Positions 5,310-5,340 of a stretch of DNA of 5,340 bases are shown here, one piece after another. Every line of letters begins with the position of its first letter. Position 1 is the stretch's first letter. Source of the DNA: Gammaproteobacteria bacterium. Lineage in GTDB: Bacteria > Pseudomonadota > Gammaproteobacteria > GRL18. Both the position numbers and the translations under genes were made by a program. The stretch spans positions 1-5,340 of the forward strand of contig JALTKC010000247.1 of the NCBI GenBank assembly GCA_027076245.1. The letters run 5' to 3'. The notes under the pieces were generated by a model. The model searched no databases, was not told where the DNA came from, and was given only the letters and a program-made list of their open reading frames with translations.

Positions 5310-5340
5310 ATGCCTGTCAAAAATTTAACGAGTACGTTTT

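Noticed and set aside
5315..5320. A perfect TTGACA on the minus strand just before fliK
   Set aside because: A matching -10 box would fall inside fliK and none is seen at 16-18 bases. The hexamer is only 5 bases from the possible start codon and is more likely part of the leader.

Overview
The window looks like chromosome from a motile, fairly AT-rich Gram-negative bacterium, most likely a gammaproteobacterium. The main evidence is a BolA protein very close to the enterobacterial type, together with a gammaproteobacterial-style FliK and flagellin. All six genes I can support lie on the minus strand, so transcription runs from right to left. There is no sign of a mobile element, an RNA gene or a CRISPR array, and no gene-free stretch exceeds about 200 bases.

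In transcription order, the right half is flagellar: fliK (hook-length control, 5309-3942), then a flagellin gene only 11 bases downstream (3930-3067), then an unrecognised 188-residue protein (3009-2443). After a 171-base gap with a good candidate FliA (sigma-28) promoter comes a two-gene unit. It encodes a small soluble protein with chemoreceptor-like hairpin tips (2271-1645) and a stand-alone metallo-beta-lactamase-fold diiron protein of the oxygen-binding diiron protein (ODP) type (1608-871). The unit ends at a strong hairpin terminator (825-849). The left end carries bolA (718-407) and a thioredoxin gene that runs off the window (359-1).

The most interesting part is 871-2355. ODP proteins in other phyla (known examples are Treponema denticola and Thermotoga maritima) pair with cytoplasmic chemoreceptors that lack a sensor domain and act as oxygen/iron sensors for chemotaxis. 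Here the partner is not a normal receptor. It is a 208-residue, membrane-free protein with two separate sequences that each align without gaps to the conserved chemoreceptor tip. A single chain with two hairpins could mimic the four-helix tip of a receptor dimer. I propose that the two genes form a compact oxygen- or iron-responsive input to the chemotaxis kinase, expressed with the late flagellar genes. The alignments, the motifs and the promoter match are visible in the sequence; the function and the pseudo-dimer are inferences.
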